Assembly: GCA_046704385.1 (NCBI GenBank)
Contig: JBJKSB010000008.1
Coordinates: 1-29,333, forward strand
Direction of reading: 5' to 3'
Length of the DNA: 29,333 nt
Origin: GH45 sp046704385
Lineage (GTDB): Bacteria; Bacteroidota; Bacteroidia; Bacteroidales; SZUA-534
Shown here: piece after piece, positions 16,306-23,945 of the stretch
Layout: the number at the start of each line of letters is the position of its first letter
How positions within the stretch are numbered: the first letter of the stretch is position 1
Program-made: the position numbers and the translations under genes
Notes under the pieces: generated by a model
The model's input: the letters and a program-made list of their open reading frames with translations, nothing else
Databases searched by the model: none
What the model was told of the DNA's origin: nothing

Positions 16306-18057
16306 TTATCGCAGTATTTTCCGCACAAAAGCCACCGTAAAATACGACATCAGGAATACGCCGACAAAACCTTCAAGATTCGATAGCCATCGCACAGCAC
16401 CCATAGGATAAAAATCGCCATAACCAATGGTTAAAAAGGTGATACCGGAATGATAAAAACTACGACCAACAATACCCAGCAAGGCATGTTCGCCACCCAG
16501 GCCAGAAACAATGCCACCCCAGTTTAAAGCCAGTACCAAGGCATAAACCAGGCTAAAAACGGTGTAAACTACCAGCATCGAAACCATAACCCGAAAAGGA
16601 TTGGTAGCATATAAACCCGCATAGTCGAATACCAGTTTTTTAAAAGCATAAACCGGTGCCTCATAAACCAAAGTCCACTTTTTCTTCTTTTTAATTTTCG
16701 CATATTCAGCCTCCAGTTCAAAACGCTTAAACCATACGTATGAAACATCTTCATCGCTATATTGTCCGGTAGCATTAAAAGTTTCCTTTAAAACCCTGAA
16801 TTGCTCAGCTTTTTGTGCCAGCGTGGTTTCGGGCTGGTTTGTAATCAATTTATATACTTTGTTATCATCCCAGTCAATATAGATAGTACCAAGCAACCGC
16901 ATGGCAGAAATATCCAAAATATCTATATCCACTTTAAACTCGTAGGGTTTCAGGTCAATAATATCCCGAATTACAGTATCCGACAGATCAACTTCGGGGC
17001 ATTTACGCACTCTGAGATCAACATAATGGTTTATGTGACAACCTTTAAAGATCAGTTTTTTAAATCTGCCATCCAAAAACGAAAGATTACAATCGCCAAA
17101 AGTGGCTTTTTCCAAATCAAGCTCGGTATTTTCATATTCTGCCAACTCAAAATTAAGGTCGCCATCACCAAAACTGGTTTTTTTAAAGGTAATGCGACCC
17201 TCAGCAGCAGAACCTTCAAACACAGCCTCACCCTTCCCAAAAACAGCACGATTGAAGTTTACCTTACCTTTACCAAATTCAACAGTTTTAAAATCGACGC
17301 CTCCATTTCCAAATTCAGTTCGTTCAAAGGAAATGTCTCCCCTACCAAATTTAGAAAAATGAAAATCGACTTTACCCTCACCAAAACGTGCTACTTTAAA
17401 GCTTACATTTCCATCATTAAAATGGGTATTTAAAAAAGAAACCTCGCCCTCGCCAAATTCCGTATTTACAAAATTGATATCTCCTTTACCAAAATCAGTA
17501 TACTGAAAGTTCTTAAAACTGTTTATAAAAATAGAATTTTTAAAATTGACATTTCCCTCGCCGAAAGATGCATTTGAAAAATCACATACACTTCCTCTGA
17601 ACAAACAGTAACTAAAATCGACATTACCATCACCAAATTGTGTATTTACAAACAACAACTCACCCCGGGCAAAACAGCTTTCAGCAAAATTCACATCTGC
17701 ATTTTCAACCTCCAAATACGAAAAGTCAACAAAATATTCAGAAACAAAAAAGGCATGTTTAGCTGAAATTTGTTTAATCTTAATATTCTCTTTTTTATCC
17801 AACAAATTAAACCTGCGGTATGCCGTAAACGAAAAGTTGTTTACATAGCAGTAATCAAGATTTACCACCTTGGTCTGTTCTATCTGTTCATATATATCAG
17901 CAGTTTCCATATAACCGTAATCTTCTGCAAATAAAAACTGACCCAGATTATTAAAAAAAGAAATAACAGCGGTTTTGGGATAAACCACATCCTTCTCTGC
18001 TGTAAAAGGTTTATCGATAATTTTTACAGTGAATTTCTGAAAATATGAATGTATCAT
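16306..18057 (-). CDS. Solenoid (12-residue repeat) protein fused to a two-TM potassium channel
   Basis: 583 residues. Residues 1-128 form a mixed N-terminal region without signal peptide. Residues 129-331 are about 17 tandem units of 12 residues (one of 11), consensus F-G-x-G-x-(V/I)-x-F-x-x-(T/A)-x, for example FGEGEVSFLNTH (201-212) and FGRGDISFERTE (237-248). A linker follows (about 405-485: FRVLKETFNATGQYSDED, then a Lys run at 455-460). The C-terminal channel has TM1 at about 487-512, a pore helix at about 530-542, selectivity filter TIGYGD (543-548) and TM2 at about 560-580. Only three residues follow TM2, so there is no RCK or cyclic-nucleotide domain. The family resembles pentapeptide-repeat/Ion_trans_2 proteins. 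The solenoid should be cytoplasmic and may gate or position the channel (inference). It is convergent with trmD. Potassium selectivity is inferred from the canonical filter. Confidence 0.9.
   Translation of the reverse strand: MIHSYFQKFTVKIIDKPFTAEKDVVYPKTAVISFFNNLGQFLFAEDYGYMETADIYEQIEQTKVVNLDYCYVNNFSFTAYRRFNLLDKKENIKIKQISAKHAFFVSEYFVDFSYLEVENADVNFAESCFARGELLFVNTQFGDGNVDFSYCLFRGSVCDFSNASFGEGNVNFKNSIFINSFKNFQYTDFGKGDINFVNTEFGEGEVSFLNTHFNDGNVSFKVARFGEGKVDFHFSKFGRGDISFERTEFGNGGVDFKTVEFGKGKVNFNRAVFGKGEAVFEGSAAEGRITFKKTSFGDGDLNFELAEYENTELDLEKATFGDCNLSFLDGRFKKLIFKGCHINHYVDLRVRKCPEVDLSDTVIRDIIDLKPYEFKVDIDILDISAMRLLGTIYIDWDDNKVYKLITNQPETTLAQKAEQFRVLKETFNATGQYSDEDVSYVWFKRFELEAEYAKIKKKKKWTLVYEAPVYAFKKLVFDYAGLYATNPFRVMVSMLVVYTVFSLVYALVLALNWGGIVSGLGGEHALLGIVGRSFYHSGITFLTIGYGDFYPMGAVRWLSNLEGFVGVFLMSYFTVAFVRKILR
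17065..17673 (-). repeat. DNA encoding about 17 tandem 12-residue repeats
   Basis: About 36-bp coding units run through residues 129-331 of the channel fusion. The plus strand shows recurring blocks of the type (cca)aatt(c)...(g)aaa. The protein repeat is well conserved at Phe1, Gly2, Gly4 and Phe8. The nucleotide copies have diverged, so the array is not a fresh tandem expansion. Confidence 0.85.
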
Positions 18058-18164
18058 GTGTCGACTCTTCTATTAGGCCAATTTAATTATTAATAATATT
18101 TTAAACAAAATATGTTCGACATATAATTAGAATCGATATTCGTATAAATCTAAATTATAGTCAT

Positions 18165-18198
18165 TTTGAGGTTTTAAACCAGAAAGCCCATAAATTTG
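18165..18198 (+). promoter_or_regulatory. Candidate promoter for superoxide dismutase
   Basis: TTTG (18165-18168) and TAAATTTG (18191-18198), a full match to TAnnTTTG, are separated by 22 bp, slightly longer than typical. Transcription would start about 80 nt before the ATG at 18285. Confidence 0.4.
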
Positions 18199-18284
18199 AA
18201 AACAAAATTTACAAAAGAATGTAATATGTATACTTTTAAGTTAAAGAAAAATTACAACAGTATTAACTATAAAATCTTGAAAAA

Positions 18285-18863
18285 ATGACTTTTGAATTAC
18301 CAAAATTATCGTACGATTTAGATGCACTGCAACCATACATCAGTAAAAATACGCTTGAATTCCATTACGGAAAACATCATCAGGCATATGTAACAAACCT
18401 GAATAACCTGGTTGGCGGAACCAAATTTGAAAACGCTGATTTAGAAACCATTATCAAAAATGCTGATGGTGGAATTTTTAATAACGGAGCACAAGTTTGG
18501 AATCATACTTTTTATTTCACCCAGTTTTCACCCAATGGTGCCAGAACTCCCCAAGGTCTTTTAGCAAATGCCATTAACGCGCAGTTTGGCTCATTTGATG
18601 TATTTAAAGAACAATTTAACAAATCGGCCGCTACCTTATTTGGTGCAGGATGGGCATGGCTGGCATTAAATGCCGAAGGAAAACTGGAGATTATACAGGA
18701 GAGCAACGCCGGCAATCCGCTGCGTACAGGAAAAACTCCGATTCTAACTTGCGACGTATGGGAACATGCTTACTATCTTGATACTCAAAACAGACGTCCG
18801 GATTATATTAAAAATTTCTGGGAAATTGTAGACTGGAATAAAGTTGGCGAACGCATAAAATAA
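18285..18863 (+). CDS. Superoxide dismutase, Fe/Mn family
   Basis: Disproportionates superoxide to oxygen and peroxide. Complete at 192 residues. Metal ligands are His27 (FHYGKHHQAYV), His74 (QVWNHTFYF), Asp157 and His161 (DVWEHAYYLD). The second-shell Gln70 sits in NNGAQVWNH, and ESNAGNPL (139-146) replaces the Mn-type Q(D/N) motif. Both are the Fe-type or cambialistic pattern, as in Bacteroides and Porphyromonas enzymes, so I favour Fe or Fe/Mn use over strict Mn. No signal peptide is present, so it is cytoplasmic. It is a single-gene unit ending at a bidirectional terminator shared with the convergent AddB-like gene. Confidence 0.97.
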   Translation: MTFELPKLSYDLDALQPYISKNTLEFHYGKHHQAYVTNLNNLVGGTKFENADLETIIKNADGGIFNNGAQVWNHTFYFTQFSPNGARTPQGLLANAINAQFGSFDVFKEQFNKSAATLFGAGWAWLALNAEGKLEIIQESNAGNPLRTGKTPILTCDVWEHAYYLDTQNRRPDYIKNFWEIVDWNKVGERIK

Positions 18864-18885
18864 ATGGCATAGCAAACTGCATGTC

Positions 18886-18921
18886 AAAAATCAGCAATCT
18901 ATATGGGTTGCTGATTTTTTT
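18886..18921 (+). terminator. Terminator between sod and the AddB-like gene, overlapping the latter's stop codon
   Basis: The stem AAAAATCAGCAA (18886-18897) pairs with TTGCTGATTTTT (18908-18919) and has a 10-nt loop. A T run lies on the plus strand, and an A run before the stem serves the opposite strand. The minus-strand gene's stop codon (18920-18922) lies within its T tract, so the hairpin probably ends both transcripts. Confidence 0.8.
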
Positions 18922-21784
18922 ATCTCCCGCACATATTACAATAAGGACAGTTCTCACAAATTAGCTGATCAGTGGTTTGTGTAAATAATACCGACGGATC
19001 AAAAATTTCTTCCAAAAGACTAATCAAACGACTTTCTACCTCATCTTTTATAGCTAAAAAATTACCGGTACTAAAGGCCTCATGCTTTTTTGAATTAATG
19101 TGAAATAAACTACCAGGTTCAAACAATTGTTTTACCTGATAAACCATGGGAATAATTGCCTTTTCGGAAACATATTTTTTGCTAAGTATTAAACTATAAA
19201 TAAAAGTTTGAAATACAGCCTTGGTATTTTTAATATGGTCGTGACTAAAAACTTCATCAAGCTCATTGTATGCCAGTTTATCACTGCCTGTTTTATAATC
19301 GATTACCCGCAACCCATTGTCAGAACGGTCAATCCGATCGACCATACCACCAATATTTACTTCATATTCACCCCGAACCGTTTTTATTTTAAAACGTTCC
19401 AAAACTTTTTCCTCAAGTGCCACTATGTTCAGTGGAGCAAGGTGCCTATCCCTTTTTAGTAAAGCTATTAGGTACTTTTTTATGACCTCAAAAATCACCT
19501 GGTTTTTTCCATCAATAGTAAATACTCTTTGGGTGTTTTGGCCAAAAAATACTTCAGCAAACGAATCTTGAATAATTTTATCGATATGGGGTTCATTTTT
19601 AACTATCTCATTAAGGATTTCAGGCGTAATTAACGTACTATTTTTCAGGAAATCAGAATACAGTTTTTCTGCTGAGGTATGGAAAATATTACCAAACAGA
19701 CGGGCATCAACAACTTCTTCCAACTCGTCAGACTCCTTTACTTTGGCGATATTTTTAAAATAGAAACGAAGCGGACACTGCAAATAAACAGAAAGAGCGC
19801 TTGGCGATAAGTAGTTATCCTTTTCATTATCAATGTATTCATTCAGTCTGTCCCAAACCGGTCCATTTTTTTCAATTTCAATTTTCCTGCCTGTTACAAT
19901 ATCGATAGTTTGTGATATAACCTCATTTTTCACTGTAAAATCAGGATTATATTCCAGTTGATAAATTAACCGGCTCTTTTCCCCTGTAGAGTTATCGCCC
20001 ACACCTGAATTATATATTAACCAGATATTTTCAGCCCCCTGCATCAGCCGGTAAAAGTAGTAAGCATACATTGCATCATTAAGCTCGATAGTGGGCAGCC
20101 CAAAGCCACGGCGTAAACCATACGGAATAAAAGAAGTAACTTTTCCCTGGCCGGGAATTACCCCTTCGTTCACCGACATTATTATAACATTTTTAAAGTC
20201 GAGATTCCGGGTTTCAAGAAATCCCATAACCTGTAAACCAGTGACAGGTTCCCCTTCAAAGGGTAATCTTAATGAATGCAATACCCTCTTTAAAAGGCTG
20301 AAAAATGTTGGTAACTGAACCTCAATTTTATAATCAAATAATTGTTTTATAAGGTTTTTAAGCTCAATACGAAATTTGAATACGAACTCGCGTTCTAAAA
20401 CAAAAGTCTGATCAGGTAGTGATTCAACGCTCAGCTTTTCCTGTATATATTGAAGGATATCATCCAAATATTCACCAAATTGCAAAACTGATTTACATTC
20501 CTTAAATATTTTTATCAGCAGCGTATCGGATTTTAGTTCTGCTTCCGGAACAAAATAAAGATTCTCTTTAATTAATACCTTTAACATAGCGTCAGTTTGC
20601 GGGCCACATAATTGTTTGATAAAGGGATGCCTCAACAGGGAAAAAACCTGTTTGTGATAAAAAGTCAAACCAGAATTATTTATGCGTAAATTCAGTTGAA
20701 GCTGCATTATTAAATCGATAAAATTTCCTGTTAATGACTCATTTACAGGAAATCCCATGGTAATATTTACATCATTTATTTTAGCCGGAATATTATTAAT
20801 TACGGGCATTAACAATTGTTCATCGGACAAAATAATGGCAGTATCAGCAGGATTATCGAGTGAAACAGAATTTAACACCTGTTGTGCGGCAAAAATCTGC
20901 CCATGGTTGGTAGGTGCCGAAACTACCTTAATCGTTTTACCTTTAAGTTGGTTTGTATTCTTTAAGGCAACAACTGAAGGAAACTCTTTCAGATATTTTC
21001 GTTGAAAAATACCGGCTTCCATTTCGTTGTTTTCTATATAATATTCATCGTAATCCCAGAAAAACCGGGCCAATCCTAAATTCTTTAATACCTTAAAAAC
21101 TTCTTCTTCAACTGGTGTTATGGCATTAAATCCAATAAAAAATATTTGTTTAAACCTGAAATTATTAAGTGATTTTGATCTAATATTTGACAGCGCATCC
21201 TGGTAAACCATTCCTTCATAACCCAAACCTTTTGATGAAAGATTTTGCCCAAATTGCGTATACATTGGAAGCATGATCTCCCAAATTTTCAGAAATTCCT
21301 CTTTAATTTTTGTTGATTTTTCAGCATCGAAGGCATCAAAAAATCGCTTTAGTGTAGCAATTTGCTCTTGGTTAAGAAAATCGAAGCGGTTCTCAAGGCT
21401 TTTATAATTTTTAACATTAATAAAAACCGATTCCGCGTTTACCATATATTTATCGACATCATTAAAATCAGCTAATAACAACTCACCCCATCCATAAAAG
21501 CTATCAAAACTTTCGTTTGATCCCGATAATTTCCCATAAATTACATACAACTCTGACAATAAGCATATTGATTCAGCTTTTGCCAACTTCGACTGGTCAT
21601 ACATAAATTCATTAATAGTAGATACTACAGGTGCCCAAACCGGCCGATCATTGACCAACTGCTTAAGTTCATTCATAAAAAACACTCCCGACCGTCGATT
21701 TGGAAAAACCAGAGTTATATCCCTGAATTCATCTGAATGATTCTTATATAAATAGTTTGCCAGCGATTTGAGAAAATTATCCAT
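18920..21784 (-). CDS. AddB-like PD-(D/E)XK nuclease with Fe-S cysteines
   Basis: Predicted nuclease subunit of an AddAB-type double-strand-break repair complex, 954 residues. The N-terminal half resembles an inactivated UvrD-like helicase (ITLVFPNRRSGVFFMNEL at 23-40, with no Walker A P-loop). The central LDFKNVIIMSVNEGVIPG region is typical of AddB-like proteins. The C-terminal nuclease domain starts near 660 (YLSPSALSVYLQCPLRFYF). It has Asp816 in GGMVDRID and Asp829/Lys831 in VIDYKTG as catalytic residues. Cys670 plus Cys943, Cys946 and Cys952 (C-x2-C-x5-C) match the AddB iron-sulfur staple; an extra Cys949 lies inside it. The AddA/UvrD helicase partner is not next to it: the upstream neighbour is the divergent MerR gene and the downstream one is convergent sod. 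No obvious TAnnTTTG promoter was found. Confidence 0.88.
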   Translation of the reverse strand: MDNFLKSLANYLYKNHSDEFRDITLVFPNRRSGVFFMNELKQLVNDRPVWAPVVSTINEFMYDQSKLAKAESICLLSELYVIYGKLSGSNESFDSFYGWGELLLADFNDVDKYMVNAESVFINVKNYKSLENRFDFLNQEQIATLKRFFDAFDAEKSTKIKEEFLKIWEIMLPMYTQFGQNLSSKGLGYEGMVYQDALSNIRSKSLNNFRFKQIFFIGFNAITPVEEEVFKVLKNLGLARFFWDYDEYYIENNEMEAGIFQRKYLKEFPSVVALKNTNQLKGKTIKVVSAPTNHGQIFAAQQVLNSVSLDNPADTAIILSDEQLLMPVINNIPAKINDVNITMGFPVNESLTGNFIDLIMQLQLNLRINNSGLTFYHKQVFSLLRHPFIKQLCGPQTDAMLKVLIKENLYFVPEAELKSDTLLIKIFKECKSVLQFGEYLDDILQYIQEKLSVESLPDQTFVLEREFVFKFRIELKNLIKQLFDYKIEVQLPTFFSLLKRVLHSLRLPFEGEPVTGLQVMGFLETRNLDFKNVIIMSVNEGVIPGQGKVTSFIPYGLRRGFGLPTIELNDAMYAYYFYRLMQGAENIWLIYNSGVGDNSTGEKSRLIYQLEYNPDFTVKNEVISQTIDIVTGRKIEIEKNGPVWDRLNEYIDNEKDNYLSPSALSVYLQCPLRFYFKNIAKVKESDELEEVVDARLFGNIFHTSAEKLYSDFLKNSTLITPEILNEIVKNEPHIDKIIQDSFAEVFFGQNTQRVFTIDGKNQVIFEVIKKYLIALLKRDRHLAPLNIVALEEKVLERFKIKTVRGEYEVNIGGMVDRIDRSDNGLRVIDYKTGSDKLAYNELDEVFSHDHIKNTKAVFQTFIYSLILSKKYVSEKAIIPMVYQVKQLFEPGSLFHINSKKHEAFSTGNFLAIKDEVESRLISLLEEIFDPSVLFTQTTDQLICENCPYCNMCGR

Positions 21785-21932
21785 AGTTTATAAATGACCT
21801 ATAAAAATAGTACTGCCCGATTTAAACACCAAACAGACTCACAATATTGTTAGTAAAATAAGGCAATTAAAAAATATTATAAATTCAGAAAGACTTTATT
21901 ACAAGTAAATTTTTCTTTCTTAACAATAATAA

Positions 21933-21940
21933 TAATTTTG
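21933..21940 (+). promoter_or_regulatory. Candidate -7 element for the MerR gene
   Basis: TAATTTTG matches TAnnTTTG and would give a 5' UTR of about 70 nt. The -33 region is T-rich but has no clean TTTG at 19-21 bp, so activity is uncertain. Confidence 0.35.
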
Positions 21941-22003
21941 AAGCTTGAAAATATCAAGACTTTAAACAATAAAATAAATTTCTTGTTGAATACAATAATT
22001 ATT

Positions 22004-22012
22004 TGTTTAACA
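22004..22012. promoter_or_regulatory. TGTTNAACA palindrome (TGTTTAACA) just before the MerR start codon
   Basis: A perfect palindrome around one central base, ending 4 nt before the ATG at 22017. The context TTGTTTAACAGG(G)CA recurs at 22894-22908 over the end of the same gene. A repressor bound here could block translation initiation or elongation of the transcript, giving autoregulation (inference). Confidence 0.4.
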
Positions 22013-22016
22013 GGGC

Positions 22017-22901
22017 ATGAAAGAAGAATATTATAACATAAATGATCTCGAAAAACTTACTGGTATAAAGGCCCATACCATTCGCATATGGGAAAAAAGA
22101 TATAACCTTCTTGATCCGCACCGAACCGACACGAACATTCGTTATTATACAGCAAAGGATCTCAAAAAACTGCTTAATATCTCCATATTAAATAAGAACG
22201 GAGTTAAAATTTCGAGAATTGCCGAATTAAAAGATACTGAGATTGGCGAAAAAGTCATCGAGATTACAACCAGAACCAGTGATGCCGAAGACCAAATTCA
22301 AAGTTTAATTATGGCAACGTTTCATATGAATTTGCAAAAATTTGAAAAATTGCTGACTGTTTCATATATAAATCGTGGATTTGAAAATACTTATACCGAA
22401 ATAATTTCGCCTTTCCTCACCCGAGTTGGGTTTTTATGGCAGGCCGGAACCATTTCGCCAGTCCAGGAACATTTTGCCACAAGTATTATAAGGAGTAAAA
22501 TAGTAGTGTCAATAGATGGATTACTGGCTTCGCACAACGATAAAAGTAAAAATTTCATATTATTCCTGCCTGAAGGCGAACTACATGAGATAAGTTTATT
22601 ATATGCGTATTATTTACTAAAAAAAAACAATCAAAATGTAACCTATCTTGGGGCATCGGTGCCCTTTGCCAATATCAACGAGATCAATACTTTTCATCAG
22701 GCCGATTACCTGATTACAGCATTTACAAATGCTTATTCGTTAAAAAGAATGTACGATTATCTTGAAGTACTTTCAGAACGTTTCCCCAATCAAAAAATTC
22801 TGACTTTTGGTCCACAGATGGAAATTTACTCTGAAATTTTACCTAAAAATATAATCAAAATCACCAAACCCGATGAGTTTTTAAAACATGCACTTGTTTA
22901 A
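22017..22901 (+). CDS. CarH/LitR-like MerR regulator with cobalamin-binding domain
   Basis: 294 residues. A MerR winged helix (about 5-75: NINDLEKLTGIKAHTIRIWEKRY, then IRYYTAKDL) is followed by a four-helix B12-binding cap (about 92-170) and a Rossmann-type B12-binding domain (about 178-294). The cap keeps the signature W-x9-E-H: Trp141, Glu151, His152. In CarH these residues contact adenosylcobalamin. The Rossmann part has PEGELHEIS with His190 where CarH proteins carry the lower-ligand histidine. By analogy it should be a tetrameric repressor in the dark with AdoCbl, disassembled by light. It precedes an ECF sigma gene, and TGTTNAACA palindromes lie at both ends of the gene and at the sigma promoter. 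No carotenoid genes are in the window. Light sensing is inferred; a B12 or redox sensor is the alternative. Confidence 0.88.
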   Translation: MKEEYYNINDLEKLTGIKAHTIRIWEKRYNLLDPHRTDTNIRYYTAKDLKKLLNISILNKNGVKISRIAELKDTEIGEKVIEITTRTSDAEDQIQSLIMATFHMNLQKFEKLLTVSYINRGFENTYTEIISPFLTRVGFLWQAGTISPVQEHFATSIIRSKIVVSIDGLLASHNDKSKNFILFLPEGELHEISLLYAYYLLKKNNQNVTYLGASVPFANINEINTFHQADYLITAFTNAYSLKRMYDYLEVLSERFPNQKILTFGPQMEIYSEILPKNIIKITKPDEFLKHALV

Positions 22902-22903
22902 CA
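22895..22903. promoter_or_regulatory. TGTTNAACA palindrome (TGTTTAACA) over the MerR stop codon
   Basis: Same 9-mer and near-identical flank (TTGTTTAACAGGCA) as the site before the MerR start. It includes the TAA stop codon at 22899-22901. It lies about 350 bp upstream of the paired sites at the sigma promoter, which would allow looping. Confidence 0.35.
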
Positions 22904-22948
22904 GGCAATCAATTCCCTTTTAATTATCAATTATAATAGTTAAACAAA

Positions 22949-22972
22949 ATAAACAAGTAAAATATTGTTTAT
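22949..22972. promoter_or_regulatory. Inverted repeat downstream of the MerR gene
   Basis: ATAAACAA (22949-22956) and TTGTTTAT (22965-22972) are perfect 8-bp inverted repeats with an 8-bp spacer. Half-site centres are 16 bp apart. There is no T run after a GC stem, so a terminator is unlikely; a dimer-type operator is possible. Confidence 0.4.
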
Positions 22973-23221
22973 CAGTAATATATAATTATTCACTTATGCA
23001 TGATTAAACAAAATACTAAAAATAACAGAAAATAACTGCATTAATCATCATTTTGATTTCCATTTTTTTGTCAGATTTTTAATATTGTTAATAAATAATT
23101 ATGATCAATATTAATTTAGACAAAATAATATAAACATTTCTTATTATATTATACCTCAGTTATTTAAGACAATTTATTATTTAGAATGAATCTATTTTAA
23201 CATATTTTTAACTAAAAAACA

Positions 23222-23254
23222 TTTGGTTTTGTGTTTAATTATCGTCTATATTTG
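23222..23254 (+). promoter_or_regulatory. Candidate promoter of the ECF sigma gene
   Basis: TTTG (23222-23225), a 21-bp spacer and TATATTTG (23247-23254), a full TAnnTTTG match. The last two bases of the -7 element are the first two of the first TGTTNAACA palindrome, so a bound regulator would cover the transcription start. Confidence 0.5.
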
Positions 23255-23274
23255 TTAAACATTTTTGTTGAACA
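23253..23274. promoter_or_regulatory. Tandem TGTTNAACA operator pair at the ECF promoter
   Basis: TGTTAAACA (23253-23261) and TGTTGAACA (23266-23274) are two palindromes with 13-bp centre spacing. Both lie at the expected transcription start of the sigma gene. The spacing is close to the helical-turn phasing used by multimeric MerR/CarH regulators on repeated half-sites (inference). Confidence 0.5.
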
Positions 23275-23320
23275 TTAAAGAAGTTTTAATGAACAATTTA
23301 ACCTTTTTAAACTTAACAAT

Positions 23321-23830
23321 ATGACAACAATAGAATTCACCAATAAACTGTTAAGCATAGAAGATAAATTAAAATTTTTCGCTTACAGCTTAACATCAAA
23401 TTCCGAAGAGGCAAAAGATTTGTTACAGGAAACAATGCTTAAAGCATTAACCAATCGTGATAAATTTACCGATCCCCGCAATTTTAATTCATGGGCTTAC
23501 ACCATAATGAAAAATACATTTATCAATAACTATCGGAGAAATGTAAAATCGAATACAATTTTTAATAAAACGGACAACAACGAAAACCTTCCTCATAAAC
23601 TTGAAGCGGTTTCTCCGGAATCAGAACATGCTTACAAGGAAATAAAGAAAAAGGTAGACAATTTGCAGGACGACTTCAGAATTCCTTTCCAGATGTTTAC
23701 CGAAGGTTTCAAATACAAAGAAATTGCTGAAAAATTAAACATCCCGATTGGAACAGTTAAAAGTAAAATCTTTTTTGCCCGTCAACGATTAATGGAAAAT
23801 TTACCCGAATATTTAAGCGAGTACAAATAG
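23321..23830 (+). CDS. ECF-family RNA polymerase sigma factor
   Basis: 169 residues with only regions 2 and 4. Sigma2 is at about 8-75 (FAYSLTSNSEEAKDLLQETM, WAYTIMKNTFINNYRR). A Lys/Asn-rich linker follows. Sigma4 is at about 108-160 (DDFRIPFQMFTEGFKYKEIAEKL, then the recognition helix IPIGTVKSKIFFARQRL). There is no extension or extra sensory domain. No anti-sigma gene is adjacent, because sucA follows after a terminator. Control therefore probably comes from transcription through the upstream CarH-like repressor, as in carotenoid or photo-oxidative regulation of other bacteria, where CarQ/LitS-type sigma factors pair with CarA/LitR-type regulators. Its target promoters are not identifiable from this window. 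Confidence 0.93.
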   Translation: MTTIEFTNKLLSIEDKLKFFAYSLTSNSEEAKDLLQETMLKALTNRDKFTDPRNFNSWAYTIMKNTFINNYRRNVKSNTIFNKTDNNENLPHKLEAVSPESEHAYKEIKKKVDNLQDDFRIPFQMFTEGFKYKEIAEKLNIPIGTVKSKIFFARQRLMENLPEYLSEYK

Positions 23831-23853
23831 TAAATATTGCCAATTTTTGAATG

Positions 23854-23882
23854 GTCCGGCACTTTGCCGGACTATTTTTTTT
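23854..23882 (+). terminator. Terminator of the ECF sigma gene
   Basis: GTCCGGC (23854-23860) pairs with GCCGGAC (23866-23872) around ACTTT, followed by an eight-T tract (23875-23882). It starts about 24 nt past the sigma stop and separates it from sucA-sucB. Confidence 0.9.
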
Positions 23883-23910
23883 GTCAATGTTATTAAAAAC
23901 ATCAACAAAC

Positions 23911-23919
23911 AGTTAAACA
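23911..23919. promoter_or_regulatory. AGTTAAACA site upstream of sucA
   Basis: One mismatch from TGTTNAACA and identical to the 9-mer at 22938-22946. It lies 41 nt before the sucA ATG. It may extend the same operator set to the 2-oxoglutarate dehydrogenase genes, but a single degenerate match in AT-rich DNA is weak evidence. Confidence 0.2.
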
Positions 23920-23945
23920 TAATTGTTAAGGAGATTACAATTATT

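Larger units (their letters stand above)
22902..23320. other. AT-rich control region between the MerR and ECF genes
   Basis: 419 bp with no credible ORF. It contains AGTTAAACA (22938-22946), an inverted repeat at 22949-22972, ATTAAACAAAAT at 23003-23014 (compare GTTAAACAAAAT at 22939-22950), a promoter candidate at 23222-23254 and the paired palindromes at 23253-23274. It is unusually long for a spacer between two genes on the same strand, which suggests that the sigma gene has its own regulated promoter. Confidence 0.6.

Noticed and set aside
16801..17433. Plus-strand ORF of 210 codons opposite the solenoid-channel gene
   Set aside because: It is the antisense of the 12-residue repeat array. 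Its apparent periodicity follows from the repeats on the coding strand.
22902..23320. CRISPR-like or tandem repeat array suggested by recurring TTAAACA words
   Set aside because: The words are short, irregularly spaced and lack uniform repeats and spacers. They fit operators or AT-rich chance better.
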